From Promerops cafer (lineage: Eukaryota; Chordata; Aves; Passeriformes; Nectariniidae), in NCBI GenBank assembly GCA_013398275.1, contig VZSE01002700.1:1789279-1853278 (forward strand): 64,000 bases of DNA, in the 5' to 3' direction. The position numbers and the translations under genes were made by a program. Positions within the stretch are counted from its first letter, which is position 1. The number at the start of each line of letters is the position of its first letter. The notes under the pieces are model-generated. The model ran no database searches. It saw nothing but the letters and a program-made list of their open reading frames with translations, and had not been told where the DNA came from. Below, piece by piece: positions 37,607 to 50,100 of the stretch.

Positions 37607-37642
37607 CTGGTTTCCTTAAGAAATTATCAGTGTCATCCTCCC
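37607..37642 (-). CDS. candidate 36-bp microexon, unrecognised minus-strand gene
   Basis: The minus-strand acceptor is good (catgtccctcttgtttag) and the donor is aaccag|gtgaaa. The frame, entered with two bases and left after one, reads EDDTDNFLRKP and then shares a glycine codon with the next exon. Both phases match the neighbours at 39213 and 32915. A segment this short is open easily by chance, so the support comes from the splice sites and phase only. Confidence 0.24.
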
Positions 37643-39212
37643 CTAAACAAGAGGGACATGAAGGTCCACTGGCTCTGTACGACTGCAGCAGAAACATCTG
37701 TATCCATCTTAGTCGTGGTGGGCTCTTGTAGTTAATAGAAAATGACTTGGTTTGGGATGTGATTTCTCTCACCTATCTCCATGGCCTACTTTGTGATGGC
37801 ATGAATCATTGTCTCCTTAGAAACACTTTTTCCCTTTCAGGAACAGAAAAGGAGGTCAGACAAGACGTTTCAGTGTAGATGTCTGCAGCAGTTCAGGTTA
37901 TGTGAATTCCTTGTAAACCGTGTGCTTAGGCTGCCCAAGTCCATTTTCTGCCCAGGCAAACCAGAAGAAAGGCCCTGACTCTTACACTGTATTTAAACCT
38001 TTTGCTCTGTTCATCACTGTGTTGGAGGAATCACCCTTAAATTTAATACACACGAGACAAAAATGCTTCAATGTTAATTTTGCTGCGCTTGAGACATATT
38101 CATATAAGAAAAGTATCAATATAGTGATGACCATCTCTTTGGGAATTAGGTAATTGGCTTTGTCATCATTTACAGTTTATAATGTTAATCATACTTGTGC
38201 TTACTAACATTTTATTAAATCCATCCTTTTTTAAATTTTCTATATAGAAGGAAATCTCTTCATTCAGCTCTCTTCAAAGATGTCTAGAGAGATCTCTAAA
38301 TGTTTTTTCCCTAGTACTTAGTAAAAAATATCTTTTTGACTATCTAACAAAATTATCTGTTTACCTGCACCTCTTTTGATTAGTGTAGTGTTGATTTCAG
38401 GAGTTTTATTTGAATTGAAAGTTGATAGCAGTTTATCTTTTTACTTGATGCAAATTCTTCTGATTATAAAGAACTTATTTGCTGAAAAAACATAAGGATG
38501 AAAAGATACCATAATATAAAGGATGGGGAAGGTGGAAGGGCAGATGTTCTGGGAAATATAGAACAGAAACAAAATCAGAAATATAAGAATACTTTTGAAA
38601 AATATTAGAAACATGTCATGCTTAACAAAAAGTATGAATAGCTTATTTTCTATGACTGATGGTAACCAGCAGGTAACACATTCCCTTGTTGTTGCTAATA
38701 ACACTGACAAAGAAAAACAACAGTGTTTAGTAAACTCTATGAAAAATCAGAAATCAATATTGTATTAAGTCACCTAGACATGAAAGTCCTTCAAGCACTT
38801 TCTAAACACAGAATGGGGCAAAAGGAGGAGGATGCTGTGGTGATGAATTGTGCACCATGCTGCCAGTTAGATGAGAAGACTACAGAGTAATCTTTTATTC
38901 TAGTTCCTATGTGATTTGTGCATAAATATAGATCTCATGAAAGTATGGGGTATCTAAAGCTCAGGTGAGCTTATGTCTCTGGTAAAGGTTGTAAAAATTG
39001 GTTCCCAAGGATTCTTGCTGTACACCTGGCTGTGTAGCATTGCTGTGTATCAAAGGAAGCCTGAGGATCTACAGCAGCCTCGATTGCACCTTTGCTTCCA
39101 AGGGATGGAAATTCAGCACAAGGCTGGACCAGCACACAGAAAGGGACCATAAGGGTTTTATGGAAACTAAGATGTGCTATAGCTTGAATCACATCCTTCA
39201 TTATGAACTCAC
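37643..39212. other. non-coding stretch
   Basis: Good minus-strand donors occur near 37774 and 37986, but the frames they close do not fit the exon chain. No repeat is recognised. Confidence 0.4.
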
Positions 39213-39237
39213 TTGTCCTTCTGCTGAAGTGATAAAA
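39213..39237 (-). CDS. candidate 25-bp microexon, unrecognised minus-strand gene
   Basis: The acceptor is excellent (acttctcctttgcctcag) and the donor is ggacaa|gtgagt. The 25-bp length turns phase 0 into phase 1, exactly what is needed to join the exon at 56054 to the one at 37642. The frame reads FYHFSRRT. All three frames are open over so short a segment, so this is weak evidence. Confidence 0.18.
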
Positions 39238-41849
39238 CTGAGGCAAAGGAGAAGTCTTTGCTCTCTAATTTAGATTTTTAACATGGAACTCTAGATGCTG
39301 AGATCTTATCTGTTCCCTGATTTTAGATCAAACACTGTGAAATGGAGGGGGGATATCACAAGTTCAGGGGCAAACTGAGCATTAGAATCAAAAGGAAAAG
39401 AGGAAAATGCAGTCATACTTTACTTTTACAATAACAAAAACAAACACTAGTGCATATGTGGTAACAGGGAGAAAAAGGCACTGCTAATGGCAATCAGCCT
39501 GTCCTACTGGTCCAAAGAATCCTAATTATTACACTAGGAAAAACTGTACAATACTCTGGAGGACCCAGTTACAGCAAACTCAGCAAAAGCATCTGCTGAG
39601 CACATGCTGGCAGCTTTTCTGTTAGAGCTTGTGCTGAGTGTGGCTGGGGATACACTGGATGCAGTATTAGCAGCACCAGAAGACAAATAAAGGCTTGGGT
39701 GCTTGGTCTAAGAAGTGGAGCATGATGCACAAAAGCCTGCAGACACTGCAGAAGTATTTGAGATGCTAAGCATGCTTCTGATTTGGCAATAAAATTTTTT
39801 TGAGTGACTAAAGTCTGTTGCCCGGACATGGCTGCACCTCCAGGCATCATAAAGCCATTGAGACATCAGCAGCTGAGTTTCCCCTGCTTAAGTACCATGC
39901 TAAGCTTGACATGGTAGATACTGGATCACATCTGATCTGTTGCAGTAGTAACACTGAAATCCACAGTCATTGTAAAAGTAATTTATCCCTTTAATTAATT
40001 AATTAATTAATTCTTACAGTACTAGTTCAGAAACTGGGAGATCATGATTTAACCTGTTTGGCCTTATGGCATGCAGCCTCACACCTTGTATGTGTGAGGT
40101 ATATGTGGGAAGAGAGACCACTGGCCTTCTTCACACACACTGTTGAACCTGTGCCACTCTGCAGAAAAATGTTCAGTGTTTTGTAGAAAAGCAAGAAAAG
40201 GAGAGGAGAAAGAAACCAAGTTGTGAGAGCAGCAGTGCCTAAGCACTCTCCCTGGCATACTTTCATCCTCCTGGAGGATGCAATTCCTCAAAGATGTCAC
40301 TTCTACTCCCTTTATCCCAGTTAGGCTAAGCAAGAGAGAGTTATCAGGCTGGGAAAACTGAGGTAGCTCTGGCATGGGTAACTTTTTGTCTAGGAGCCTG
40401 TTCCTGGGTTTATCCTGATATTCTTATTAGATGTTTCTATTTGAGGGATCATTGCTGTTGAAGAAATAAATCACTTTCAGAGGTAAATTAATAAAGTAAA
40501 TTTAAGTGTCCTTGCTTTTGTCCTGCCCCTTTTTGCCATCTGGAATATGGCATCACGTGCATGACAGCAGATGCCCTGACCAGTAGTGGAGTACAGGTGG
40601 ATTGTGATGCAGTAGCAAAATGTTCTTCAGCCTCTAGTACTCAGCTCCTGCATCCCTGCAAACCCTCCCCAAGCTGCATCTCAGCGTGCCCAGTCCCATC
40701 TCCATATTATCAATCCAGATACTCATTCCAAAGTAAACAGATCCCTGAAGTGCTGCCTTTAGTGCTTTAGTTTCCTTCACTTCATACAGACCTCACCAAG
40801 CAGGACTGCCGTGTCCAGATGAATTGCCAATGTATAGTGAGGCAAGTCAACATTTCCTCAGAGGAATATCAGTCTTGTGCTTTGATGTCATACATATGAA
40901 TCCTACATTCTCTCTCTCTTTCCCATTCTTTTTCTGCTCAGCAAAAGCAAATCTTCATTTTTTTTATTATTATTCTGAAGAAGACATAGATATTTAAGAT
41001 CTCATAATTTATTAACCATGTGTTTATTTTTCTTAAAATCTGATAGGAAATTCTACTTCAGATGAAGACTGCATACAGCACTAGGCAGCATATGTATATA
41101 TAAAATATATATTTATTTTACATTTGAAGATGAATACCAAAATCAGACATCCATGCTGGAAATCAGTTGCAATTTTAAATATGGATAAGTTAGTGTTTCT
41201 CCATAAACTTATGTTTGTTTACTAGTATCAAAGTATTAGGTGCTTGTGAGAGATACTAACTTCAAAGTACAGCTTATCACTGTATAACACAAGTTAAAAG
41301 AATTTTATATGAGCTGAATGTACATGAAAATTTAGAAACTGAAGGAACTGGATAAGGAAAATAAAAAGACACAATGAGAAACTGTGACAAGTAGAATTAA
41401 ATATAACAGAAAGCAATTTTTGAAGTGAGCCAGCAAAAGAAATCCTAACAAACGTACTTGATTGGTACTATACAGTGTGAGTAGTAACACAGAAAAGGCA
41501 GAAACATTCAACAAGCAAGTCTTTTTATAGATGAGGAAAAAAAACAGGTGATAGAGCCTCATTAGAGGATGATGAAACACCTTCAAGTGCTAAAGCAAGT
41601 CAATTAAAACACAGATACCAGTATTAATCAACAATAAATCAACAGGTGACTGGCATGCAAGAAATAGAATATTTCTAAAAGAGGATCTCCCTGAGCTATA
41701 GGTGCTTTCTTTTCAATAGCTCTTAAAGTACTTAGAAGATCAAAATTCATAGAAGAAAACCTAAAATAAAAGGCTAAGATAATAATAGACTTATTGTTCT
41801 GTGCAAAGTAACAGATTATATTCAACTTCATTAAAAAAGAGTTAAAGCA
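39238..41849. other. non-coding stretch with (TTAA)n at 39991-40012
   Basis: A 22-bp run of ttaa lies at 39991-40012. A minus-strand segment near 40799-40857 has a GTGAGG donor and an open frame but only a modest acceptor. I leave it out. No other feature is seen. Confidence 0.45.
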
Positions 41850-42360
41850 CAATAATATGATTAATGCAAATCAATACAGGCTCTTGGAAATTTGGTCTTG
41901 ATTCAGTAATGTGATTAGAAGTTTAGCTACTAAAGGTAATTGGGTGAATATAATACACTAAAACTCCTGTGAGACATTTGACTTGGTGACTTGTGACATT
42001 TTGATTATGAAATTAGAACAATATGTTATATAGCACCATTTAAATAGATTAAAACCAGTTTAATTGATAGCTCTCCAGATGTAATTGTAAATGACTAATC
42101 ATTGTTGACCGAGTGTATTTTTAGCTAAATTCCAGTGGGTTTATTTCTACTTAACATTTTTATCAATGACCTGGAATAAAATATTAAATCATCCCTAATA
42201 AAGTTTTCAGATGACATAAAGATGAAAGGAGCAGCCCATAATGAAGAGAAAAGATCATTGATGCAGAGTCATATGAATCCCTTCTGGTTTCAGCCTTAAT
42301 GTAAAAAAACCTGCGTGTATTTGAGCAGACGGATTCAGAAAAAGTAGCTAAGTTTGGATT
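41850..42360 (+). mobile_element. old CR1/L3-like LINE fragment, forward orientation
   Basis: The stretch tatttctacttaacattttt, then atcaatgacctggaataaa and agttttcagatgacataaag, is the conserved late reverse-transcriptase region of CR1 (the 'FINDL...KFADDT' area), here with many changes. Upstream pieces such as catttgacttggtgac and gatgtaattgtaaatg are in the expected order. It may start as far left as 41300. Frames are broken throughout. Confidence 0.75.
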
Positions 42361-44819
42361 ATCACAATGGGGTTAATTAATGGCTGGAGCATGGCTTGTA
42401 TCTGAGGTTATATGGAAGGAAAACAATTTCAATGACCCTGTTATAAAGAAGTAAGTACAGATGGGCATCTTGTCAAACTGACCATGCAACATGCAAGTCT
42501 TGGTCATCTTTGATAAGGCACCCAGAACACTCGTTCTGGTCGTGACAAGTGTACTTAAACATCTCTGGTTGGACCCAGGTCTCTCCTGTCTGGAACAAGT
42601 AGCAGCATTTTTTTCATCTCCTGTGATTGCATGTATGACACTGAAATGCACTTTCTCCTAGAACACATAATTTCCAGGATTTTTCTGAGGTTATAAAGGA
42701 TAGACAGAGAAGCTGGTCTGCTCAGTTATCATGCTTACTAGGTCAATATACAGGAGTTACTTTGATCTTGGCTCATGCAAGATATCAGGAAAAAGAAGCC
42801 TCCTATTAAAATTTCATGTCTTATAATTAATGATCCCTTTCATAAAATTGCCTCTAATATCTTTGAATCTTAGACAGACTGAGTCTACCTGGAGGGAGAA
42901 TTTTCTTTGCAGAGATGCATGAAGATCATAAATTGCCCTGTTTTAGTAATTTATTGGGTCTTCAAGGGGCTAAAACTTCCTTTTTCTAAAGAGCAGAATT
43001 CAAAAGAAATTTCCTGCTGTAATGAAATTAAGTATGGAAACATTAAAGATCTGCAACAGAATCAAGTGTTTTACATATAACATCTTACAAAGAAACTTTG
43101 GATCTAAGGAAATTTGTTGTAAGATTTATTGTTTAAGATGACACAAAAAAAAAGAAAAAAGATATAAAGCTTTCAGCATCAGAATATTCTGGCTAAGTTG
43201 AAACCTGCAGTATTAGCTTACTATTCAAAAATTATCCAGGCAGTTGCTATGGAAAGAAATCAAATTAAGCAACATGTGCACACACCAAAACCAGAAAGGA
43301 GTGCCCTTGCAAACAGAAATCTAAGCTGCAAAGCACCTTGCAATGAGCAGCTGGGAAACCCCCTCACTGAAATTGTGTCTGTAAGAAAAGTGCTGTGAAA
43401 CTCAGAGCACTTGCTTGTGAACAGGCTGGAAGCTGGCAAAAATGCCAAGCAAACATCTGAGCAGTGCCTAGAATTTAGGAGCCCAGCAGAACCATCTGAA
43501 GATCTAAGTCCAAGTTTCCTATGCTGCCAGTGAAATATGGGCATGGATACAGCATGTTGGATAAGCATTCAAGCTACAGTCAAAAGAGTCATTGAGTCAA
43601 GAGTCATTCTCTCTTTTGCTTTTTTTCCTTTTTAATTGAGATTAAATGGTTATTAACTCTAAGCCTATTGCAGTTTCAGATAAAGCGAGGTTCCCCTTTT
43701 CTTCTATTGACTCAGTGGCCAAAATTACACCAGTACTTTTTTTAATTTGTGTTTTTTTAGAAGCTAGAGATTAAAATTCTGTTTTTCTTTCTTTTCGTTC
43801 CAGATGTGTACAGTCAAACTACTGGTGCTATCAGATTCAAGTAGATGTTCCACTGTTACCCCTCAAAGGCAACCAGAATTATTATTCCAATTTTGGTTGG
43901 CTTTTTGTGGGTTTTTTTGTATTCTGGCAGAGGAAACCCTTCTTTGAACTTTTGTCTTGGGCTTCTAAAAGTACAATGTCTTGTAAAGAATTTATTCAGC
44001 TCAGATAAGACTGGCTGCATCCTAAAAATTATGGTTACACATTGTTTCACATTATGTAATTGAATTGGGTGGGTGTGAAAGCCTTGGAGATATTGAAATC
44101 TTTGGCTCACATATTCATGCAGCAAGTGCTGGAAGTGCAAGTTTGCCCAGCTAGCCCGAGCAGTGGGCAAGACTCAAAAGAGGCTGTGGTCTTCAGATCT
44201 ATCAAATTACTGGGGTTTGTGGGATTCAGTGCAGAAATCCCAGCCAGAAGCTCGTATTCATTCTTTCCAGTGTTAATATTCAACTTAGAGACATGGCTCT
44301 AAGTTTACACAGTTACAGGAGTAGAAAACAGGTAAAATGCACAAGGTTAGTGGATCATATGGGGCATCTGGAATCTCATGTAGGTGCCTAACTTCATATC
44401 TTCTGCCTTTTATGCCAGAGTGCATCAGAACCTCTTTTCTGGGTTGTTGGGCAGAGCAGCCTTCAGATGCTGCAGGCCTCAACTCCTGCTGAGAAAGGCA
44501 GGAGACAGCACAGCCCACTGTTTGTCCCCCTGGGCTGTCTGGTGCCTGAGAGTTAGTTTAAGCTCCACGCTGACCTTTTCATTCAGACTGCAAGTTTCTC
44601 AGAGGTGTGTCGAAGCTGGTAGCTGAAGTGGCAAAGTAATCACTTGCATGTAGTGCACACTGCTGCAGGCACCGGGGTGATAAATTGTCCAATTTTACTA
44701 AGCAAGGCTGCTCAGATAAAAGCGACTCACAGTAAGGGTATGTACAGCTGTCTTTGTTATGCACTAAACAACAACAGGCGTGGTTCTGATGCTTTTTTGG
44801 TTTTATTTTTTATTGTCAG
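42361..44819. other. non-coding stretch
   Basis: No gene or named repeat is supported. The region 43200-43560 has overlapping open frames on both strands and could be an unidentified repeat. Confidence 0.4.
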
Positions 44820-44998
44820 AATATTTCTCAAGAATGGGAAACACTGTCACTGAAAAGATTTTTAAATCTGTAATTTGCATAAATATTTTAGATCATTTTC
44901 GAAGTAACAGCTGTCATGAAAGGCTGTATTTCCATTTGTTTACAAAAATAGGAAATCATTACCATTTTGATGTCCCACGAGAATTGAAAAACACGTAT
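44820..44998 (+). CDS. candidate plus-strand exon, unknown
   Basis: A very strong acceptor (ttttattttttattgtcag) is followed by 179 bp with one frame open, entered with two bases of a codon and left at phase 0 at acgtat|gtaaac. It includes MGNTVTEKIFKSVICIN and HFDVPRELKNTY. If the donor is not used, the frame runs on to a stop at 45088. No partner exon was found and the strand is opposite to the main chain. It could be antisense, a terminal exon, or chance. The protein is not recognised. Confidence 0.24.
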
Positions 44999-47054
44999 GT
45001 AAACACAGAGCAGATTAACACAGAGAACGAGTGTGTGTCCTTGTATTCACAATGGCTTAGCTGCCCTCACTGCAGTTGGGAGCCATAAGTTTATACTTTT
45101 TCACTGTACCCCATAATAGTCTCACTTTCATATTTAAATTCTTCAATATTTTAATTTTCTTTCAAACCAATTATTGAAGTTTTATGTTTTTTTCTAATAT
45201 ATTACTACAATGCCTCACATTCAGGTGCTCAGAATATTTGCAGATACTCTAATATTTCTTTCCTTTTTATTAAAAATATTTATTTCACATATCAAAATGG
45301 TTTTCACACATGCAAAACAAACATAATGTATACTTTAGCTTAGTTGTAATAAGACAAGAAAATTATTTGCACTGAAGCCCCACACATGTACTCCTGACCC
45401 TTACAAGACATACATGCATATACTTCATCAAAATTGCGTGAGCATCCTCTCATAAAAGTTGCAGGCAAAGAAGACAGGTTTGCATTGATGCCTGCAGCAG
45501 CACAGAGCTCAGGACAACCTACATGCTAGGAATTTGCCCCGGGCTGATTTGGACTCCCTTCTGCCATAACTACACAACTCCTGGTTCAAGTGCCAGCTGT
45601 CTCAAGGCCAACTCAGGGAGTTCCTACAGTAACTTCAGTCATGATTTTTGTTGTGGTAGGGATGCCTTAGGTGTCATTTAGAGCATCACAGGTGACAAAT
45701 ATCCCTTGTGGTAACAAAGATTTGACTCATAGTTTCTGAATCTGTGGGAGTCACTGCCATGCCGTGTGTTCAGTGAGGAGCAGATCTGGAAAAGAATTGC
45801 AAAGCCATGATGCTCTGTGATGCCATCCTTACTTTTTATATGTTGTCTCCCTGCAATACTCACAAAATCAATTATGGTCAAAGTTTTTTTCACAATGAGG
45901 TGGGAAATGCTTAGCGTCTAAGATTAGGATGCACAAGAGCAGCATATTGGTAAGTGGAAAAGGAAAGTGTTCAATGCCTGAAATAGCCAATGGTAAGCAT
46001 GAACGGGAAAGAAATATTTGAACTCCTGTCCGTTCCTGGAGTTAGGCATCTTCACCAAGAGGAGACTGAGACTACCTGAGACCACGGTCTTACTCCTTAC
46101 CCTGAATTCCATACGTCCCTTAGGGGAACTGTCTGAATAACTGGCTGTCTTTTTGCTTCTAAGAGCAAACTGGAGGAACCTTCAAACTGCGATGGCTGGG
46201 GAACTCACACCAAACAGGTTCTGTGACCTCCTTAGCTGTAGTCAACTGTGCAAAATTCAGAAACATTTAAAATTGATGATATTGGACTTCAGACATAAGG
46301 CAGAAGAAACCTGTTGCCCATGATAATAAAAATCAAAGTAAAACGGAGGGAGAAGATTACCTTTCTCTAGGCTGTCATGCCTGCAGTCATTTATACAACT
46401 CTTGCTGCATAGCACATAAACAGTCATTGAGCAACAACCATTTTGTTTTCCCATTTTCTAAAGCTGATACCTCACCAAGACAGAAAACTAGAGAAGGAGG
46501 TCTTCTTGTCTCAGAAGAAAGGAAAAGCTGCAGAAACAATAAACAGGACTGGCTAACCCCTTACTATATAGCTTGCTTACTCACTTTATAGCTGCTACTT
46601 ATTAAAAGTGCATGCAATGCAGTCCCTCTTGTAGTCACTGGAGAGAGGCAGCTCTCTTTGAAAACACAAAAGTGTCAGCTGCCTGAACTGGTTTTACTCT
46701 CCTCCAAATAAAGGAAAAATGGAACCATTGCATTTTCTATAAGCTTTTTTTATTGAATCTGTACCAAATTACATCTGCAGGATCTCACATCCACAATATT
46801 GTTGCTATTTACATTTTGTCGATAACAAGAGGTTTTCCTACTCAAAATAAATAAGATACACCTTATATCTGAGTTTAAACAGCTCCATCTTTTTCTCAGG
46901 CTCATTCTGTAGCAGCACAAGAACAGGACATGAGAACATCAAGCAAGGAGCCAAAATCAGCAAATGTTTAAAGACATAAAATTGTGCACAGGAGCACATA
47001 AAACAACTAAAAATATTCATTTAATTACTGATATAATCCAGGCAGCAGGGCTTG
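44999..47054. other. non-coding stretch
   Basis: No supported gene. A 44-bp minus-strand segment at 46361-46404 has usable splice sites and an open frame (CINDCRHDSLEK). It is an alternative to the 56-kb and 39-kb exons and cannot be combined with them in phase. Confidence 0.35.
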
Positions 47055-47140
47055 CACAGAATCATAGAATAATTGGGATTGGAAAAGACCCTCTAAGACC
47101 ATTGAGTCCAACCACTGAGCTGCAATCTTCACCCTTAGGG
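47055..47140 (-). mobile_element. CR1 LINE 3' end, reverse orientation
   Basis: The sequence cacagaatcatagaataatt, gggattggaaaagaccctct, aagaccattgagtccaacca is the reverse complement of a CR1 3' terminus and is well preserved. Confidence 0.93.
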
Positions 47141-50100
47141 CTGTATTAAAATTTGCACATTGACCCCACAGAAGATGTTGGGTTTTCTGCGCAACATCCA
47201 GAGCAGGCAGGGAAAGGGAACTGATAGGGCAAAGATAACAGAGGGTTGAGAGGTATGATAAATAAAGCTGGGAAAACGTATTGAGTTAATTTGAGAGGGT
47301 AAATGAGGATATCAAATGTGAGTATCACAAGGAACAGTGATGCTGCAGGGCAGCAAAACAGTGCATGGAAAAATAAGACAAAAAGAGAAAGAATGAAAGG
47401 ATGAATTGATGGCTTGTGGCCAAGGTGTACAAAGCACTTGTATATGACAACCAAGTGTGACCTAAAGACTGGTGTAGTAGTTTGGGATGCTTTGTCTAGG
47501 AAATCTCATAGGATGTTTTGCCATAATGTCTGTCTCCACACCAGTTGAGCTTAACCTTAAAGGCTGGAGGATCTACTTGGATCATGAGTAGGGTCTAAGG
47601 TTTTGCCCTGAGTTTCAACATCTGAATCCCCTTCACAGCAATGTAAAACTGAATCCTTTTGCTTTGAACAGTGAAATCTCATAAATCAATAAAATCTGTT
47701 TTGATATTGAAATCACTTTCCAGGCACAGGTGCTTAAGAAGAAAAAATTCTCAGTAAGAATGGTTTCATTTGATGTGGTTGTAGGCAACTACTGATGAAG
47801 ATTAGTGCTTGTCAAGAATGCACTTTCTTTGTAATAAAAAGAAAAAAAAGTATATATATTTGTTTGGGGCTTTGTTATGACTAATTCTTAGAAACAAACA
47901 AAAAACCCTAAATTATCCCACATTTAAGTGCTTTACATAGAAACTTGCATAATTTTCAGTTCAGAAGTTTCAGATTTTCTCAGGAAACTAGTATAAAATA
48001 TAACAAGAAGAGTGCTCTTGCACTCCCACATTAGGCTGCAGGATAATTTAATCATAAAAAATGTAGTGATACTGCCAAGCCTTTCCAAGTGCTTTAAATA
48101 AGCCTAATTCATACATGTTATAAAAAGCATATGATCCCTACACATAAATAAAATTTGAAAGGGTACATAATTCACTGACAGGAGGCCTAAAGACACATGT
48201 CTAAGGCTGGGCAATAGTCTCTCAATCTATATAGACTATAGGATTGATGCATCTCACCTATAGTTACTGTCAGAGAAATTACAATTTTTCTATGGTGCTG
48301 GTAACATGAAAGGAAACAAATGATTGGATGATACAGCCAGTTCATTATTCTTCCCATAATAGAAGCATTGAAATGACTTTTTACTGAAATTCTATTCTGT
48401 AAACAGTAGTGTAAGTGTTGGTGTAGTGTAAGGCCTTGCTGCCTTAAAATATGGACTGAGTCTGCTGCATGCACTATTTTATAGGAAATTAAGTTCAATA
48501 GATGGGACAAACCCTGGTCACATTTACACCAGGGTAAATCCAGAGTATTGGAAAAGGGGCAGTGAACCAGAAAAAAAAGCTTCATCTGAAAAAAAAGAAA
48601 TATTTCAGACCACCAGGTAAAAATGACAGAAGGAAAGAAAACACAATCTTATATAAACTGGAGAATAAAATGTTGCATGCAATTAGAAAATATTAGGAAA
48701 TTAAATACAGGGGATGTGCTGATTTAGAATATATTAGAATACTGGAAAAGTGACAATTTCTTGTGTCCTGACATGTTTTGCTATGATAAAAGATTGGCAG
48801 GGCTGGTAGGTAAAACTTCTTTGCACATTGTATATAAACTGTACAACCTTTGCTGTATCAACTTTATGCTCCAATAAACAAGACAATAATGACAAATTAT
48901 CAAAGCAGTCCTCAGATGTGACCCTCAATTGGAAGAGCAGCAATTTAATGAAGACAAAAGCTAGGTGAAAGCTGCTAATATCATTTACTGATAAACAGAT
49001 TTTCTCAAGAGGCTCCTAGCTCAATCCCCCGAGGCCCCATAAACCTGCATAATTCCATTTAAAATATTGTGCAATTCACTAAATTAGTCTTTGAACATCC
49101 TTACTATCCAATTACGAAGCCCCAGCATGGACAGAATAATGAAATTTTTCAAACTGTGGAATGCATGTGGCCTTAACAAACTTATGACAAACACTGAAAT
49201 TAGCTTTCAGTTTTGAAGCACATGTAGACTATTGCTAATGCTTCAAGTCAGAGATAAAACAATAAAACACTATTGCAGTGTTTAAGCAGGATGTAAAAAA
49301 ATAAATCTTTGAGTTATACAGAATTCTCAACACAGCTTATCTTCAGGTAAAAAAAAATCATAAGAACTTGAATAATGTTTTTGCATTTGCAAGCTATTTG
49401 GCCTGCTTAAGTTCTAGTAAAAGCTTTACTGAATATAGGGTACAAAATACCTCATGGACAGTTTTATCTTCCAGGCAGGCAGAAGAAGGCGAGAGTTTCA
49501 GAAGTGAAATTTATTTCTGTTCAAGCATTGCAAGCTGTATTATTAAAGTAATTTGTCATGGTTTGAATATTTCTGCCTGATTCACCATTAAATTGGCCTT
49601 CTAATTGCCAACTTTGTCATGAAAAGCAGTTGGACTTCATTCACCAGAAAACTTCAATCCCTTAATAATGGCTTGGTTCAAATAGTGGGGGAAATGCTTT
49701 TATGCTCAAAATTTAAAATTAATAGGATAGACATTACAAAAAAAAAAAACCTCCAAGCTGAAACAGAATCCACTAATGATGGCTTCAAATTCAAATGCTA
49801 CCCAGAGAATATTTAGAATATATTTTTAATGAAAGTATTATTAATTTGGGTGGTGAATATTTTACCTTTTAAAAATGCAAATTCATTTATTTTGAATGTT
49901 TATACAAAGCTGAAATGAATTCACGTAACTTAGAGAAGTGAATATTCACTTAGACAAAAAAACTCATAGTCCTGATTCCTAATGTTATAAAAGTTCAGGA
50001 CAATGTGCAGAAGTGATTGTGCAATTATTTGTGCATCCATTTAGAATGATCATGCATGTTGATGATCATGCAAGTGACCACACTTATAAATGGTTAGGCA

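Noticed and set aside
40799..40857. Minus-strand segment with GTGAGG donor and open frame
   Set aside because: The acceptor is modest, and the phase pattern (1 to 1, or 0 to 0) adds nothing needed by the chain.
46361..46404. 44-bp minus-strand exon candidate (CINDCRHDSLEK) with usable splice sites
   Set aside because: It fits only if exon 1 uses the other donor (63751), and it cannot be combined in phase with the better candidate at 56054. Kept as an alternative, not called.
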